Shown here in pieces: positions 1-8,161 of a DNA stretch of 64,000 nt. Each line of letters starts with the position of its first letter. Position 1 is the first letter of the stretch. The notes beneath the pieces are model-generated. The model did not search any database. It saw only the letters and a list, made by a program, of their open reading frames with translations, and was not told the origin of the DNA. Origin of the DNA: Flavobacterium turcicum (GTDB lineage: Bacteria > Bacteroidota > Bacteroidia > Flavobacteriales > Flavobacteriaceae). A program made the position numbers and the translations under genes. The stretch is from the NCBI RefSeq assembly GCF_011365745.1, contig NZ_JAAOBY010000001.1, positions 744,001 to 808,000 of the forward strand. Reading direction: 5' to 3'.

Positions 1-1
1 T

Positions 2-1186
2 TGTATTCAAAAAGTAAACAACAGTTTGTATTGGGTGGCGCCTTTGTTACACTCTGGTTTTTTTAAATGGTTCAACAATCAAGAGGGAACAGCAGGATAT
101 GTAATGGTTTCAGCAACCAATGAGCGTGATGTAAAATTGGTGCAGAACGTAGCCGGCAAAGCGGTCAAAATTAAGTACCAGCAAGGTGCGTATTTCCAAA
201 GTGATATTCACAGACATGTTTACTTTAACGGAAATGCTACAGTAGGTTTGACTGATTTTAGTTTTGAAATTGACGATGCTGGAAATCCGTTTTGGATTGT
301 AACTAAATACGATAAAAAAATAGGTTTTTCAGGAAAAGAAGCCACAGGAACCTTGGTTGTTGATGCGCAGTCTGGTGCTATTACCGAATATTCTATTGCC
401 AATACTCCAAAGTGGGTTGATCGCATTCAACCTTTAGCCTTTATCGAGGATCAATTGAATGATTGGGGCGAATACGTGCATGGTTATTGGAATTTTTCGA
501 ATGCAGATAAACTTCAAATCACAGAAGGTTTAACATTGGTTTATGGTAAAGATAACAAGTCTTATTGGTACACAGGCTTAACTTCGGTTGGGAAAGATGA
601 ATCGGCAGTAGGTTTTGTTTTGGTAGATACCAGAACCAAAGAAACTACTTTTTACAAACAAGGCGGCGCAACTGAATTTGCAGCTCAAAGTTCGGCTCAG
701 GGCAAAGTTCAAGAAAAAGGATACCGTGCCTCGTTGCCAATTCCGTATAACATAAACAACATTCCAACCTACGTAATGACTTTAAAAGACGATGGTGGTT
801 TGGTGAAAATGTTTGCTATGGTGGCCATTTCAGATTATACGATTGTAGGTGTGGGCAATACCATGCGCGAAACGCTGACTTCGTTTAAAAATGTCTACAA
901 TATGGCAGATAACAAAATCAATCCGAATGGTGCTTCGACTCAAAAATCAGTACAATCTATTGTGACGCGCATTCAAAATGATGTAAAAAATGGAAATAGC
1001 TTTTATTATTTCAAAGTAAAAGACTATCCTAATATTTTTGTAGGCTCATCGCAAATATCCAATCAATTGCCTGTGACAATGGTGGGCGATAGTGTGATGA
1101 TTTCTTTTGATGTTGATATGGAAGAAGTAATTGATGTAGCTACATTCGCTAATAAAACTTTGAAGTCAAGTTCAAAAGCAAAATAA
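2..1186 (+). CDS. Unrecognised protein, C-terminal part (cut by window start)
   Basis: The reading frame is open through the first base of the window, so the TTG at 26 is probably an internal codon and the gene starts upstream. About 394 residues are visible. I do not recognise the family. The visible part is soluble-looking and rich in aromatic residues and beta-type sequence, with no obvious transmembrane segment; a hydrophobic N-terminal region could lie outside the window. It contains phrases such as FVLVDTRTKETTFYKQGG and a short C-terminal segment (TMVGDSVMISFDVD) that reads like a small beta-barrel. It ends at a strong hairpin terminator. Coding is well supported by length and codon use; the function is unknown. 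Confidence 0.75.
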   Translation, partial: CIQKVNNSLYWVAPLLHSGFFKWFNNQEGTAGYVMVSATNERDVKLVQNVAGKAVKIKYQQGAYFQSDIHRHVYFNGNATVGLTDFSFEIDDAGNPFWIVTKYDKKIGFSGKEATGTLVVDAQSGAITEYSIANTPKWVDRIQPLAFIEDQLNDWGEYVHGYWNFSNADKLQITEGLTLVYGKDNKSYWYTGLTSVGKDESAVGFVLVDTRTKETTFYKQGGATEFAAQSSAQGKVQEKGYRASLPIPYNINNIPTYVMTLKDDGGLVKMFAMVAISDYTIVGVGNTMRETLTSFKNVYNMADNKINPNGASTQKSVQSIVTRIQNDVKNGNSFYYFKVKDYPNIFVGSSQISNQLPVTMVGDSVMISFDVDMEEVIDVATFANKTLKSSSKAK

Positions 1187-1206
1187 AGGGCTAATTTATT
1201 TAAAAA

Positions 1207-1247
1207 AAAAACACCCCAAAAAGTTCACGACTCTTTGGGGTGTTTTT
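1207..1247. terminator. Bidirectional hairpin terminator
   Basis: A 14-bp perfect stem (1207-1220 with 1234-1247) is flanked by an A-run on the left and a T-run on the right, so it can end transcription from both sides. It lies between the convergent partial gene and the DUF6370-like gene. Confidence 0.85.
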
Positions 1248-1248
1248 T

Positions 1249-1578
1249 TTAGGATTTCTTTTTCTCTTTTGGCAAAAGGGTAAAGGCAGTTGCTTTAAAA
1301 CGATTATTTACCACTTTTCCTTGTACAGATGCTTTTCTAATAGCAGAACAAAACCCATCTTTGGCATGTGCATCACCGTGGGAATCGATCGAGCTACCAT
1401 CCACAAAATAAGATTTTCCGTCTATGCGAACGGCTAAATCGCATCCGTGTCCGGTCATTCCAAATTGACATTGTCCACAAGAGGCTTCAACAATTTTAGC
1501 TTTTTGGTTTTCTTTTTTATCCTGAGCATTGGCAAGGGTAGCTACAATTATAAATGCTAAACAAAGTATTTTTTTCAT
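1249..1578 (-). CDS. Small exported cysteine-containing protein, DUF6370-like
   Basis: This 109-residue protein has a signal peptide (MKKILCLAFIIVATLANAQ, cleavage after AQ), so it is probably periplasmic or secreted. The mature part carries CGQCQFGMTGHGCDLAVRI and later DGFCSAIRKA. That gives four cysteines and several histidines, in a pattern that could bind metal or form disulfides. From memory this matches the DUF6370 family of Bacteroidota, whose function is not known; the match needs a profile search. It sits alone between a terminator and a TATCTTTG promoter box, facing away from the DUF983 gene. Confidence 0.7.
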   Translation of the reverse strand: MKKILCLAFIIVATLANAQDKKENQKAKIVEASCGQCQFGMTGHGCDLAVRIDGKSYFVDGSSIDSHGDAHAKDGFCSAIRKASVQGKVVNNRFKATAFTLLPKEKKKS

Positions 1579-1598
1579 GGTAATAGAGTTATAAAAAA

Positions 1599-1606
1599 CA
1601 AAGATA
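1599..1606 (-). promoter_or_regulatory. Flavobacterial -7 box for the DUF6370-like gene
   Basis: TATCTTTG on the minus strand matches the TAnnTTTG consensus of Bacteroidota sigma factor and lies 20 bases before the ATG. No TTG -33 element is seen at 17-23 bp. Confidence 0.45.
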
Positions 1607-1614
1607 CCGGTTTT

Positions 1615-1977
1615 TTACATCGAATAGTTTTTGAACATGTAAATCCACAACAGTCTTGATAATCGGATGTTAAAAGAAGATAAGCTGATAATTACAAAAG
1701 CAATAATAGGAATGATTCTTAAATCAAAAGTCTCTTTGAAAAAAAATTGGGCTAACACATAAGTTGCAATTCCTTGCGCTACCGTTAGACCATAATTGAC
1801 GTACATAGCTCCAAAAAAATAGCCAGGTTCTTTCTCAAATTTGTAATGACAATGAGAGCAGTACTCGTTCATTTTAGGGAAACCAAAATTAAAAAAGATA
1901 TTTTTTTCATTAAAAACTTTTCCTTTTTGACACTGAGGACAATCATTATTTAGAATATGAGCGATAGCGTGTGACAT
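1615..1977 (-). CDS. DUF983 family small membrane protein
   Basis: The protein is 120 residues when started at the ATG at 1977; an in-frame TTG at 1995 falls inside the promoter box and is unlikely. The N-terminus holds two zinc-ribbon-like CxxC pairs (CPQCQKGKVF and YCSHCHYKF), followed by two hydrophobic helices (about residues 55-75 and 85-105). This is the layout of DUF983, a widespread family of unknown function often near respiratory or lipid genes. A TACCTTTG box lies 15 bases upstream, so the mRNA leader would be very short. It is divergent from the AraC regulator, but I see no evidence that the two are linked. Confidence 0.85.
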   Translation of the reverse strand: MSHAIAHILNNDCPQCQKGKVFNEKNIFFNFGFPKMNEYCSHCHYKFEKEPGYFFGAMYVNYGLTVAQGIATYVLAQFFFKETFDLRIIPIIAFVIISLSSFNIRLSRLLWIYMFKNYSM

Positions 1978-1992
1978 GATATTTATTTTTAT

Positions 1993-2000
1993 CAAAGGTA
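1993..2000 (-). promoter_or_regulatory. -7 box for the DUF983 gene
   Basis: TACCTTTG on the minus strand fits TAnnTTTG, 15 bases before the ATG at 1977. Its position also argues against the upstream TTG start. Confidence 0.45.
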
Positions 2001-2068
2001 TTTCTTATTGCTATGCATAGTATTTTCTATCTTCGCTACTTCTAGGACAATAAAGACATTTAGAAATC

Positions 2069-2932
2069 ATGGCGAAGTATCCCATTTACAATATTCAGCG
2101 GTTTAATTGCAATGCAGTCAATAGTAATTTGTATATCAATACCTTTAAAAATCATTTAATTACGCATAGTTTTGTAGAGGAGCCACACCGTCATAACTCT
2201 TATGTTTTAGTGTTTTTTACACAAGGCTCTGGAACGCATGAAATTGATTTTGATGTTTTTGACATTCAGCCGGGAAGTATGTTTTTTATGCAACCTGGAC
2301 AAATTCACCATTGGCATTTATCCGAGGATGTCGAAGGATATGTTGTTTTTTACTCTCAGGAATTTTACAATCTTTACTTTGGACAAAAAGATATTGCCGA
2401 CTATCCTTTTTATTCTGCTGTGGATAATAAACCCGAGCTTGTTTTGCAAACTGCCGAAAGTCTTGCCATTGTGCCCTATTTTGAAAGACTTATCGAGGAA
2501 TCACAGTATACTCAGCCTTGGCAAAAGGATTATATTTTGAATCTTTTGGACTGCATTCATATTCAAATTGCTCGTAAGTATCAAAAATCGAATTTGCATC
2601 AAGCACATGCTTATAATGTAAAAATTAAAGCTTTTGAAACGGAGTTAGAAAAGCATTACAAGACAGAGAAAGCGCCTTCTTTTTACGCAGCCCAGCTTCA
2701 CATAACACTGAAACATTTAAATAGAATTTGCAACGAAAGACTCCAAAAAACCACCACCGAAGTGATCACGGACAGAGTTATACTCGAGGCCAAACGAATG
2801 CTGTTTGACAAAGATTTTACGGTAAACGAAATCGCATTACGTTTAGGATATGAAGATTACTCCTATTTTACCCGATTGTTCAAGAAACATACAGGATTGA
2901 CACCTAGCCATTTTAGAACCACCAAAAATTAG
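2069..2932 (+). CDS. AraC family transcriptional regulator
   Basis: The 287-residue protein has the two-part AraC plan. The N-terminal half is cupin-like (HRHNSYVLVFFTQGSGTHEI, then PGSMFFMQPGQIHHW), with histidines typical of a small-ligand sensor. The C-terminal 100 residues form the double helix-turn-helix, ending in the family signature GYEDYSYFTRLFKKHTGLTP. It should act as a cytoplasmic DNA-binding regulator. The target is not evident: neighbours are a divergent DUF983 gene and a small convergent membrane peptide. Its stop codon overlaps the end of the convergent 61-residue gene by 4 bases. Confidence 0.92.
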   Translation: MAKYPIYNIQRFNCNAVNSNLYINTFKNHLITHSFVEEPHRHNSYVLVFFTQGSGTHEIDFDVFDIQPGSMFFMQPGQIHHWHLSEDVEGYVVFYSQEFYNLYFGQKDIADYPFYSAVDNKPELVLQTAESLAIVPYFERLIEESQYTQPWQKDYILNLLDCIHIQIARKYQKSNLHQAHAYNVKIKAFETELEKHYKTEKAPSFYAAQLHITLKHLNRICNERLQKTTTEVITDRVILEAKRMLFDKDFTVNEIALRLGYEDYSYFTRLFKKHTGLTPSHFRTTKN

Positions 2933-3114
2933 TTTTTGGTGGAAATGCTTTGTTTTTTCTTTGTTAGCACCACATAAATAATACACAAACTGCAAACAGT
3001 ATTAGTGAAATATAAATAATTAGGCTTTATAAAAGTCACTTCAAGGATTAATAAAGTACTGTTTATCATTAGCGCGCAACTAGATAGCAAGAGTAGGATG
3101 TTTTTAAATTTCAT
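2929..3114 (-). CDS. 61-residue membrane peptide, unknown function
   Basis: The ORF starts at an ATG and encodes two hydrophobic stretches (about residues 5-27 and 34-50) with a lysine-rich tail, suggesting a two-helix inner-membrane protein. I do not recognise a family. It overlaps the 3' end of the AraC gene by 4 bases on the opposite strand, which is common for real convergent genes in compact genomes. Support is only its start, composition and position. Confidence 0.5.
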   Translation of the reverse strand: MKFKNILLLLSSCALMINSTLLILEVTFIKPNYLYFTNTVCSLCIIYVVLTKKKQSISTKN

Positions 3115-3160
3115 ATTGGCAAAAATTTAGATTTTATGTCTTACGTTTTAATGTATGCAC

Positions 3161-4321
3161 TTATGGGTGAACCGTTATTTGTGCTGCCGCTTTCTCCGCT
3201 TTTTCTACAACCGTTTCAATAGGTGTTTCAAGACTATCATTTACCAAAGCTACACCCATGCGTCGATAAGGTCTTGAAGTGGGTTTGCCAAAAATTCTAA
3301 AATCAGTTTTGGGCAAAGCAGCAATTTTTTCTATTCCTGTAAAACTAGGATTTTCAGAGTTTTCAGATGCTAGAATCACAGCACTAGCACCTACTTTTTC
3401 TAACTTAATTTCAAAAATAGGTAAACTTAAAATGGCACGTAAATGCAATTCGAATTCGTTAAAGTTTTGCGTTCCCGCCAAAGTTACCATTCCAGTATCA
3501 TGTGGTCTTGGCGATAATTCTGAGAAATAAACACCATCATCTGCCAAGAAAAATTCGACTCCAAAAAGTCCTGCGCCTCCCAAAGCTTCGGTAACTTTTT
3601 CGGCCATATCTTGGGCTTCGTATAAATCTTTGTCGGATATCAGGGCAGGTTGCCAGCTTTCCTGATAATCACCACGTTCTTGTCTATGACCAATTGGGGC
3701 GCAGAAAAGCGTAGGATTATTATTTTGCGTGACAGTCAATAAGGTAATCTCCGAATTGAATTTGACAAAGGCTTCAACAATTACTTCTACCACATCTCCG
3801 CGAGAACCATCAACAGCGTATTGCCAGGCTTTTTCGATATCAGATTCCGTTTTTATGGTTGATTGTCCTTTTCCAGAAGAAGACATCAATGGTTTTACCA
3901 CGCATGGCATTCCGACTTCGGCTACCGCTTTTGTCAATTCTTCGGCGGTGGTGGCGTAACGATAGTTGGCCGTTTTTAGCCCAAGTTCTTTGGCGGCCAA
4001 ATCACGAATGGCTTTACGATTCATCGTAAAGTTGGCTGCTTTTGCGGATGGTACTACGGTAATACCTTGTTTTTCGTAATCATAAAAACGTTCTGTGCGA
4101 ATAGCTTCTATTTCAGGAACGATAAAATCGGGTTGGTGTTTGGCAACGATGCGGTCTAATGCCTCGCCATCGAGCATATTGATGACTTCAAAACCGTGCG
4201 CTACTTGCATAGCAGGGGCATTTTCATAACTGTCTACTGCAATTACAGTTTGCCCAATGCGTTGTGCAGCGATTACAAATTCTTTACCTAATTCACCAGA
4301 GCCGAGGAGTAGTATTTTCAT
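3161..4321 (-). CDS. purT: Formate-dependent phosphoribosylglycinamide formyltransferase 2
   Basis: PurT uses formate and ATP to formylate GAR in purine synthesis. The 386-residue product starts at the ATG at 4321 ([15 protein letters not shown]); a frame extension to 4390 runs into repeat sequence and is not native. An N-terminal Rossmann-like region is followed by an ATP-grasp fold with the [15 protein letters not shown] nucleotide loop and the metal-binding region [20 protein letters not shown]. The length is close to E. coli PurT (392). It is monocistronic on the minus strand, and a tandem repeat array fills the space between it and the upstream U32 gene. Confidence 0.95.
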   Translation of the reverse strand: MKILLLGSGELGKEFVIAAQRIGQTVIAVDSYENAPAMQVAHGFEVINMLDGEALDRIVAKHQPDFIVPEIEAIRTERFYDYEKQGITVVPSAKAANFTMNRKAIRDLAAKELGLKTANYRYATTAEELTKAVAEVGMPCVVKPLMSSSGKGQSTIKTESDIEKAWQYAVDGSRGDVVEVIVEAFVKFNSEITLLTVTQNNNPTLFCAPIGHRQERGDYQESWQPALISDKDLYEAQDMAEKVTEALGGAGLFGVEFFLADDGVYFSELSPRPHDTGMVTLAGTQNFNEFELHLRAILSLPIFEIKLEKVGASAVILASENSENPSFTGIEKIAALPKTDFRIFGKPTSRPYRRMGVALVNDSLETPIETVVEKAEKAAAQITVHP

Positions 4322-4360
4322 TTTGAAGTTTGTTGTATAGTTGTGGGTTTTTAGAATAGT

Positions 4361-4796
4361 AAAAGTAGTTAAAAATGTTTTTAACCGCAAAGTTCGCTAG
4401 GAGTTACGCGAAGAGCGCAAGGCTTTGTGGTGAATTAAAAAAGGTTCACAAAGACTTTCGTGTGAAATCTCTTTTGAACTTTGATATCACAGTTTAATCG
4501 CCTGAAAAGTAATTAAAATATTTTTAACCGCAAAGTCTGCGAGGATTTACGCGAAGAGCTCAAGGCTTTGTGGTGAATTAGAAAAGGTTCACAAAGACAT
4601 TCGTGTGAAATCTCTTTTGAACTTTGATATCAAGGTTTAATCGCCTGAAAAGTAACAAAAAATGTTTTTAACTACAAAGTTCGCGAGGATTTACGCCAAG
4701 AGAACAAGGCGTTGGTGTTAATTAAAAAAGGTTCGCAAAGACCTTATGAAAAAATCTTTGCGAACCTTGCGTAAGCTTTGAGCCCTTTGCGGTTAA
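4361..4796. repeat. Tandem intergenic repeat array, three units of about 143 bp
   Basis: This 478-base gap holds no gene. Units start at 4383 (AACCGCAAAG), 4526 (same) and 4670 (AACTACAAAG), giving periods of 143 and 144 bp. Units 1 and 2 are near identical. Unit 3 diverges after about 4738 and ends at 4785-4796 with CTTTGCGGTTAA, the reverse complement of the array's first bases, so the whole block has inverted ends. The 22 bases before unit 1 (from 4361) match the tail of a unit. Each unit contains small internal palindromes (for example TTCAC...GTGAA). Confidence 0.85.
4722..4768 (-). terminator. Terminator of the U32 peptidase gene
   Basis: A perfect 14-bp stem (4728-4741 with 4755-4768, 13-base loop) is followed on the minus strand by TTTTTT. 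It sits 32 bases after the U32 stop codon, inside the third repeat unit. Confidence 0.8.
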
Positions 4797-4799
4797 GAT

Positions 4800-6668
4800 C
4801 TAATGAAAGTGATCTTCTTCAATTTCGAATTCAGCGTCTTTTTCCCAAATTTCCATTTCGCAGGGTTTGCAATTGAATTTGAGTTTGTATTCTAATTCGC
4901 CTTGTTTTAATACCAAAGGTTCTTTTACCTTCTTGTCCATATTTTCACGATGGTATTTCGGGCAACGTTCCAACTCATATTTGATGCAATATTTGGTAGT
5001 CATTACACGTGATTTTCCAGGATCCCATTGCAATTCAAAAGCTTTTTCGATTTCGGTAACGCCATGACGTTCGTAGAATTTACGTGCCAGTTTGTTCGAA
5101 ACATTGTACATAAAATCCAGTTTTGTCTCAGGATAAGGATGCGATGTTTTAACCAATTGGTGTTCCTCAACTTTGTAATTAGCCAAACGAGTTTCCGAAA
5201 GTTGTTCGTAGACCGTTCTTCGCATTTCGTTGATTTTAGATATTGGTAAGAACCAATTTTCAGAAAAAGCAATTGTAATTTCATCAGCTGTGTAAGGTGT
5301 GAAACCCGTTTTGGCCAAGTTAATTTTAAAGTTTTCTTCAATCGACTCGTTGTTCTTGGTTCTTTCTTTTGGATGCGCCAATTGAACCGTACTCACATTA
5401 CCATCTTCGTCAGTAGCAGTTAGCTCAAAACCATTTTCGGTTTCGTTTAGGTGCAAAGTGGTGCTTATTTTACGAACCGCACTGTCTTCACGTTCTACAA
5501 TTTTGATAAAAGCCGCGTCGTTGTTACGGTATATAAAAGTGCCTTCTTTTAGTTCTTTTAAAACATTTGGGTAAGCCAAGCCGTTTTCGACTTTGTTTAC
5601 ATAAATTCCGTCAGCTTCATTATTTTCATTGATGTAACACAAACCGTCGCCGTTGTTGAGTAATTCGCCGTTTTCTATTTCATAAGCGTTGCCCACAGTG
5701 CGAATTAGTTTCCCGATGTATTGCCCTTTTGATTTTGGACTTTCCCAAGAACCGATAGATTGGTGTCTTTCGTTTACAAAATAATCGGTGTATCCACGGT
5801 TGAAACTTTTGTTCAAAGCTGAGTCAAAAGTGTAGGTACATTTTCCAGAAGAAGCTTTGGTGTAGTTTTCATTCCCTTCCAAGAAAGCATCTAATTTTTG
5901 ACGTAAATACGAAACGTTATTTTTTACATAAACGATATCTTTTAAACGCCCTTCGATTTTAAAGGACATCACGCCGGCTTCTACAAGATTTGGAATTTGA
6001 TCCGAAACATCAAAATCTTTAATCGAAAGTAAGTGACTGTTCTTGATTAAAGTGTCGCCATTACCATCGATTAAGTTGTACGGTAAACGGCAGTTTTGAG
6101 CGCAGGAACCACGGTTAGCAGAGCGTTCGCCATTGGCCACACTCATATAACAGTTTCCGCTGAACGACACACAAAGCGCTCCGGTTACAAAGAATTCTAA
6201 TTCAACATCAGCCGTATCTGCGATTTCTTTGATTTGGTGTAAATTTAATTCACGAGCCAAAACGACGCGTTTCATTCCGGCATCTTTCAAAAATTTAATT
6301 TTATGAGGATCACGGTTGTTGGCTTGTGTACTAGCGTGCAATACAATAGGAGGTAAGTCCATCTCCATGATGGCCATGTCTTGTACAATTAAAGCATCAA
6401 CTTTAATATCATACAATTGCCAAATCATCTGGCGGCAAGTTTCTAGCTCGTTATCGTACAAGATCGTGTTGATAACCACAAAAACTTGTGCGTTAAAAAG
6501 GTGTGCGTACTTTACTAAAGCCGCCACATCTTCGATAGAGTTGGTTGCATTTGAGCGTGCGCCAAATTGCGGAGCACCAATATATACAGCATCAGCACCT
6601 GCGTTAATAGCTGCCATACCGTGAATGAGGTCTTTGGCGGGTGCGAGGATTTCTATTTTCTTTTTCAT
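4800..6668 (-). CDS. Peptidase U32 family protein (YegQ/TrhP-like)
   Basis: The protein is 622 residues. It opens with the U32 N-terminus (KKIEILAPAKDLIHGMAAIN AGADAVY region) and has the family cysteine cluster GNCYMSVANGERSANRGSCA followed by QNCRLPYNL. Near the C-terminus are two more cysteine pairs (CIKYELERCPKYH and FNCKPCEMEIW), as in the long U32 proteins. Members such as TrhP are now tied to tRNA U34 hydroxylation rather than proteolysis, and some have collagenase annotations; which applies here cannot be read from sequence. It is a single gene on the minus strand, followed by a good terminator. Confidence 0.9.
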   Translation of the reverse strand: MKKKIEILAPAKDLIHGMAAINAGADAVYIGAPQFGARSNATNSIEDVAALVKYAHLFNAQVFVVINTILYDNELETCRQMIWQLYDIKVDALIVQDMAIMEMDLPPIVLHASTQANNRDPHKIKFLKDAGMKRVVLARELNLHQIKEIADTADVELEFFVTGALCVSFSGNCYMSVANGERSANRGSCAQNCRLPYNLIDGNGDTLIKNSHLLSIKDFDVSDQIPNLVEAGVMSFKIEGRLKDIVYVKNNVSYLRQKLDAFLEGNENYTKASSGKCTYTFDSALNKSFNRGYTDYFVNERHQSIGSWESPKSKGQYIGKLIRTVGNAYEIENGELLNNGDGLCYINENNEADGIYVNKVENGLAYPNVLKELKEGTFIYRNNDAAFIKIVEREDSAVRKISTTLHLNETENGFELTATDEDGNVSTVQLAHPKERTKNNESIEENFKINLAKTGFTPYTADEITIAFSENWFLPISKINEMRRTVYEQLSETRLANYKVEEHQLVKTSHPYPETKLDFMYNVSNKLARKFYERHGVTEIEKAFELQWDPGKSRVMTTKYCIKYELERCPKYHRENMDKKVKEPLVLKQGELEYKLKFNCKPCEMEIWEKDAEFEIEEDHFH

Positions 6669-6880
6669 CTTTGGGATGATAATGGGTTAATTGCTAAAAC
6701 ATTAGATTTTTGGGCTTTCGCCGAAAAAAGTGTGCAAAGGTCTAATAAATTATTCAAGATTTCTAATTCAAAACCGTATTTTTTGGATTTTATCTTTTGC
6801 CGTAAGCTCATAAGTTATACAATACAAATGATGTTTGAAAATTTGCTCTCATTTGGCGTTGATTTTGGCTTTAAATAATA

Positions 6881-6906
6881 AAGCCTCTTGTTTGATCAAG
6901 AGGCTT
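6881..6906 (-). terminator. Terminator downstream of the aminotransferase
   Basis: A 10-bp perfect stem (6881-6890 with 6897-6906, loop of 6) is followed on the minus strand by a T-rich stretch (TATTATTT). It lies 21 bases past the aminotransferase stop. Confidence 0.75.
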
Positions 6907-6927
6907 TTAGGTATGTGCGTATAGGTA

Positions 6928-8115
6928 TTAAACCGTTAATGCATTTTTGATGCGAGACAGCGCTTCGGTTAAAAGGGCCTCGCTTGTGGCGTATGAAAAA
7001 CGAATACAGTTTGGGTTTCCAAATGCGTCTCCAGTAACGGTAGCTACATTGGCTTGCGCCAAAAGATACATCGATACATCATTGGCGTCTTTAATTTCGG
7101 TTCCGTTTAATGTTTTTCCAAAAAACGAAGACACATCTGGGAATACATAAAAAGCACCTTCAGGGACATTGATTTTTACTCCCGGAATTTCTTTTAGCAG
7201 CCCTACAACTAAGTCTCTGCGACTATGAAAAGCATTCACCATCTCTTTCAATACACTTGGGTCAGCGTCAAGAGCAGTGATAGTAGCGCGTTGTGCGATA
7301 GAATTGGCTCCTGAGGTAACTTGACCTTGGATTTTAGTACACGCTTTGGCAATAAATTCAGGTGCTCCAATATAACCTATTCTCCAACCTGTCATGGCAA
7401 AAGCTTTGGCAACTCCGTTTACAGTGATTGTTCTTTCGAGCATTCCTGGGATGGATGCAATACTGCAAAAAGTTCCTGAAAAATTGATGTGCTCGTAAAT
7501 TTCGTCAGCAACTACGTAAATGTTTGGATATTTTTCTAAAACTGCCGCAAGCGCCGTTAATTCTTCACGGCTGTAAACAGATCCTGATGGGTTACATGGT
7601 GAGGAGAACCACATCATTTTAGTTTTCGGAGTGATTGCTGCTTCTAATTGTTCTGGAGTGATTTTGAAATCGGTTTCTACAGATGTAGGAACTTCAACAG
7701 GAACTCCACCTGATAATTTTACAATTTCGAAATACGATACCCAATACGGAGCTGGCAAAATTACTTCGTCACCGTCATTCAACATTACTTGAGCTATGTT
7801 GTACAATGATTGTTTAGCTCCAGTAGAAACTACAATTTGAGTTGGTTTATATTCTAAATCATTATCTCTTTTGAACTTTCTGCAAATCGCCTCCTTAAGC
7901 TCTAAGTACCCTTCAACAGGTGAATACGTACTGTAGTTTTCGTCTATGGCGCGTTTTGCTGCTTCTTTGATAAAATCAGGAGTATTAAAATCAGGTTCAC
8001 CAAGGCTAAGGCTAATAATGTCTTTTCCTTGTGCTTTTAATTCTCTGGCTAAAGCCGCCATGGCAAGGGTTTGCGAAGTTGATAAGTTGTTAATTCTATC
8101 GGATAATGGATTCAT
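6928..8115 (-). CDS. Pyridoxal-phosphate aspartate aminotransferase, class I
   Basis: At 395 residues this matches subgroup Ib aspartate aminotransferases (aspartate + 2-oxoglutarate to oxaloacetate + glutamate). Visible motifs are SLGEPDFNTP near the N-terminus, SSPCNPSGSVYS, the cofactor aspartate and tyrosine in VVADEIYEHI, the Schiff-base lysine in NGVAKAFAMTGWRIGYIG, and the C-terminal arginine in NCIRFSYATS. It is cytoplasmic. The desaturase stop lies 46 bases upstream on the same strand, so the two may be transcribed together, with a terminator after this gene. Prephenate aminotransferase activity is possible in this subgroup and cannot be excluded. Confidence 0.92.
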   Translation of the reverse strand: MNPLSDRINNLSTSQTLAMAALARELKAQGKDIISLSLGEPDFNTPDFIKEAAKRAIDENYSTYSPVEGYLELKEAICRKFKRDNDLEYKPTQIVVSTGAKQSLYNIAQVMLNDGDEVILPAPYWVSYFEIVKLSGGVPVEVPTSVETDFKITPEQLEAAITPKTKMMWFSSPCNPSGSVYSREELTALAAVLEKYPNIYVVADEIYEHINFSGTFCSIASIPGMLERTITVNGVAKAFAMTGWRIGYIGAPEFIAKACTKIQGQVTSGANSIAQRATITALDADPSVLKEMVNAFHSRRDLVVGLLKEIPGVKINVPEGAFYVFPDVSSFFGKTLNGTEIKDANDVSMYLLAQANVATVTGDAFGNPNCIRFSYATSEALLTEALSRIKNALTV

Positions 8116-8161
8116 TAGTATATAGTTGTAGTTAGTTTTATTCTTTTGCTGCTATTGAGAA

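Noticed and set aside
4322..4390. Longer purT start at 4390
   Set aside because: The extra 23 residues are coded by repeat-derived sequence and lie outside the conserved PurT start [12 protein letters not shown].
4361..4796. The tandem repeats as a CRISPR array
   Set aside because: Units are about 143 bp with no short repeat and unique spacer pattern, and no cas genes are near.
5003..5341. A 112-codon frame on the same strand inside the U32 gene
   Set aside because: It is an alternative frame of a well-supported gene, with Lys/Leu/Trp-heavy composition and no domain.
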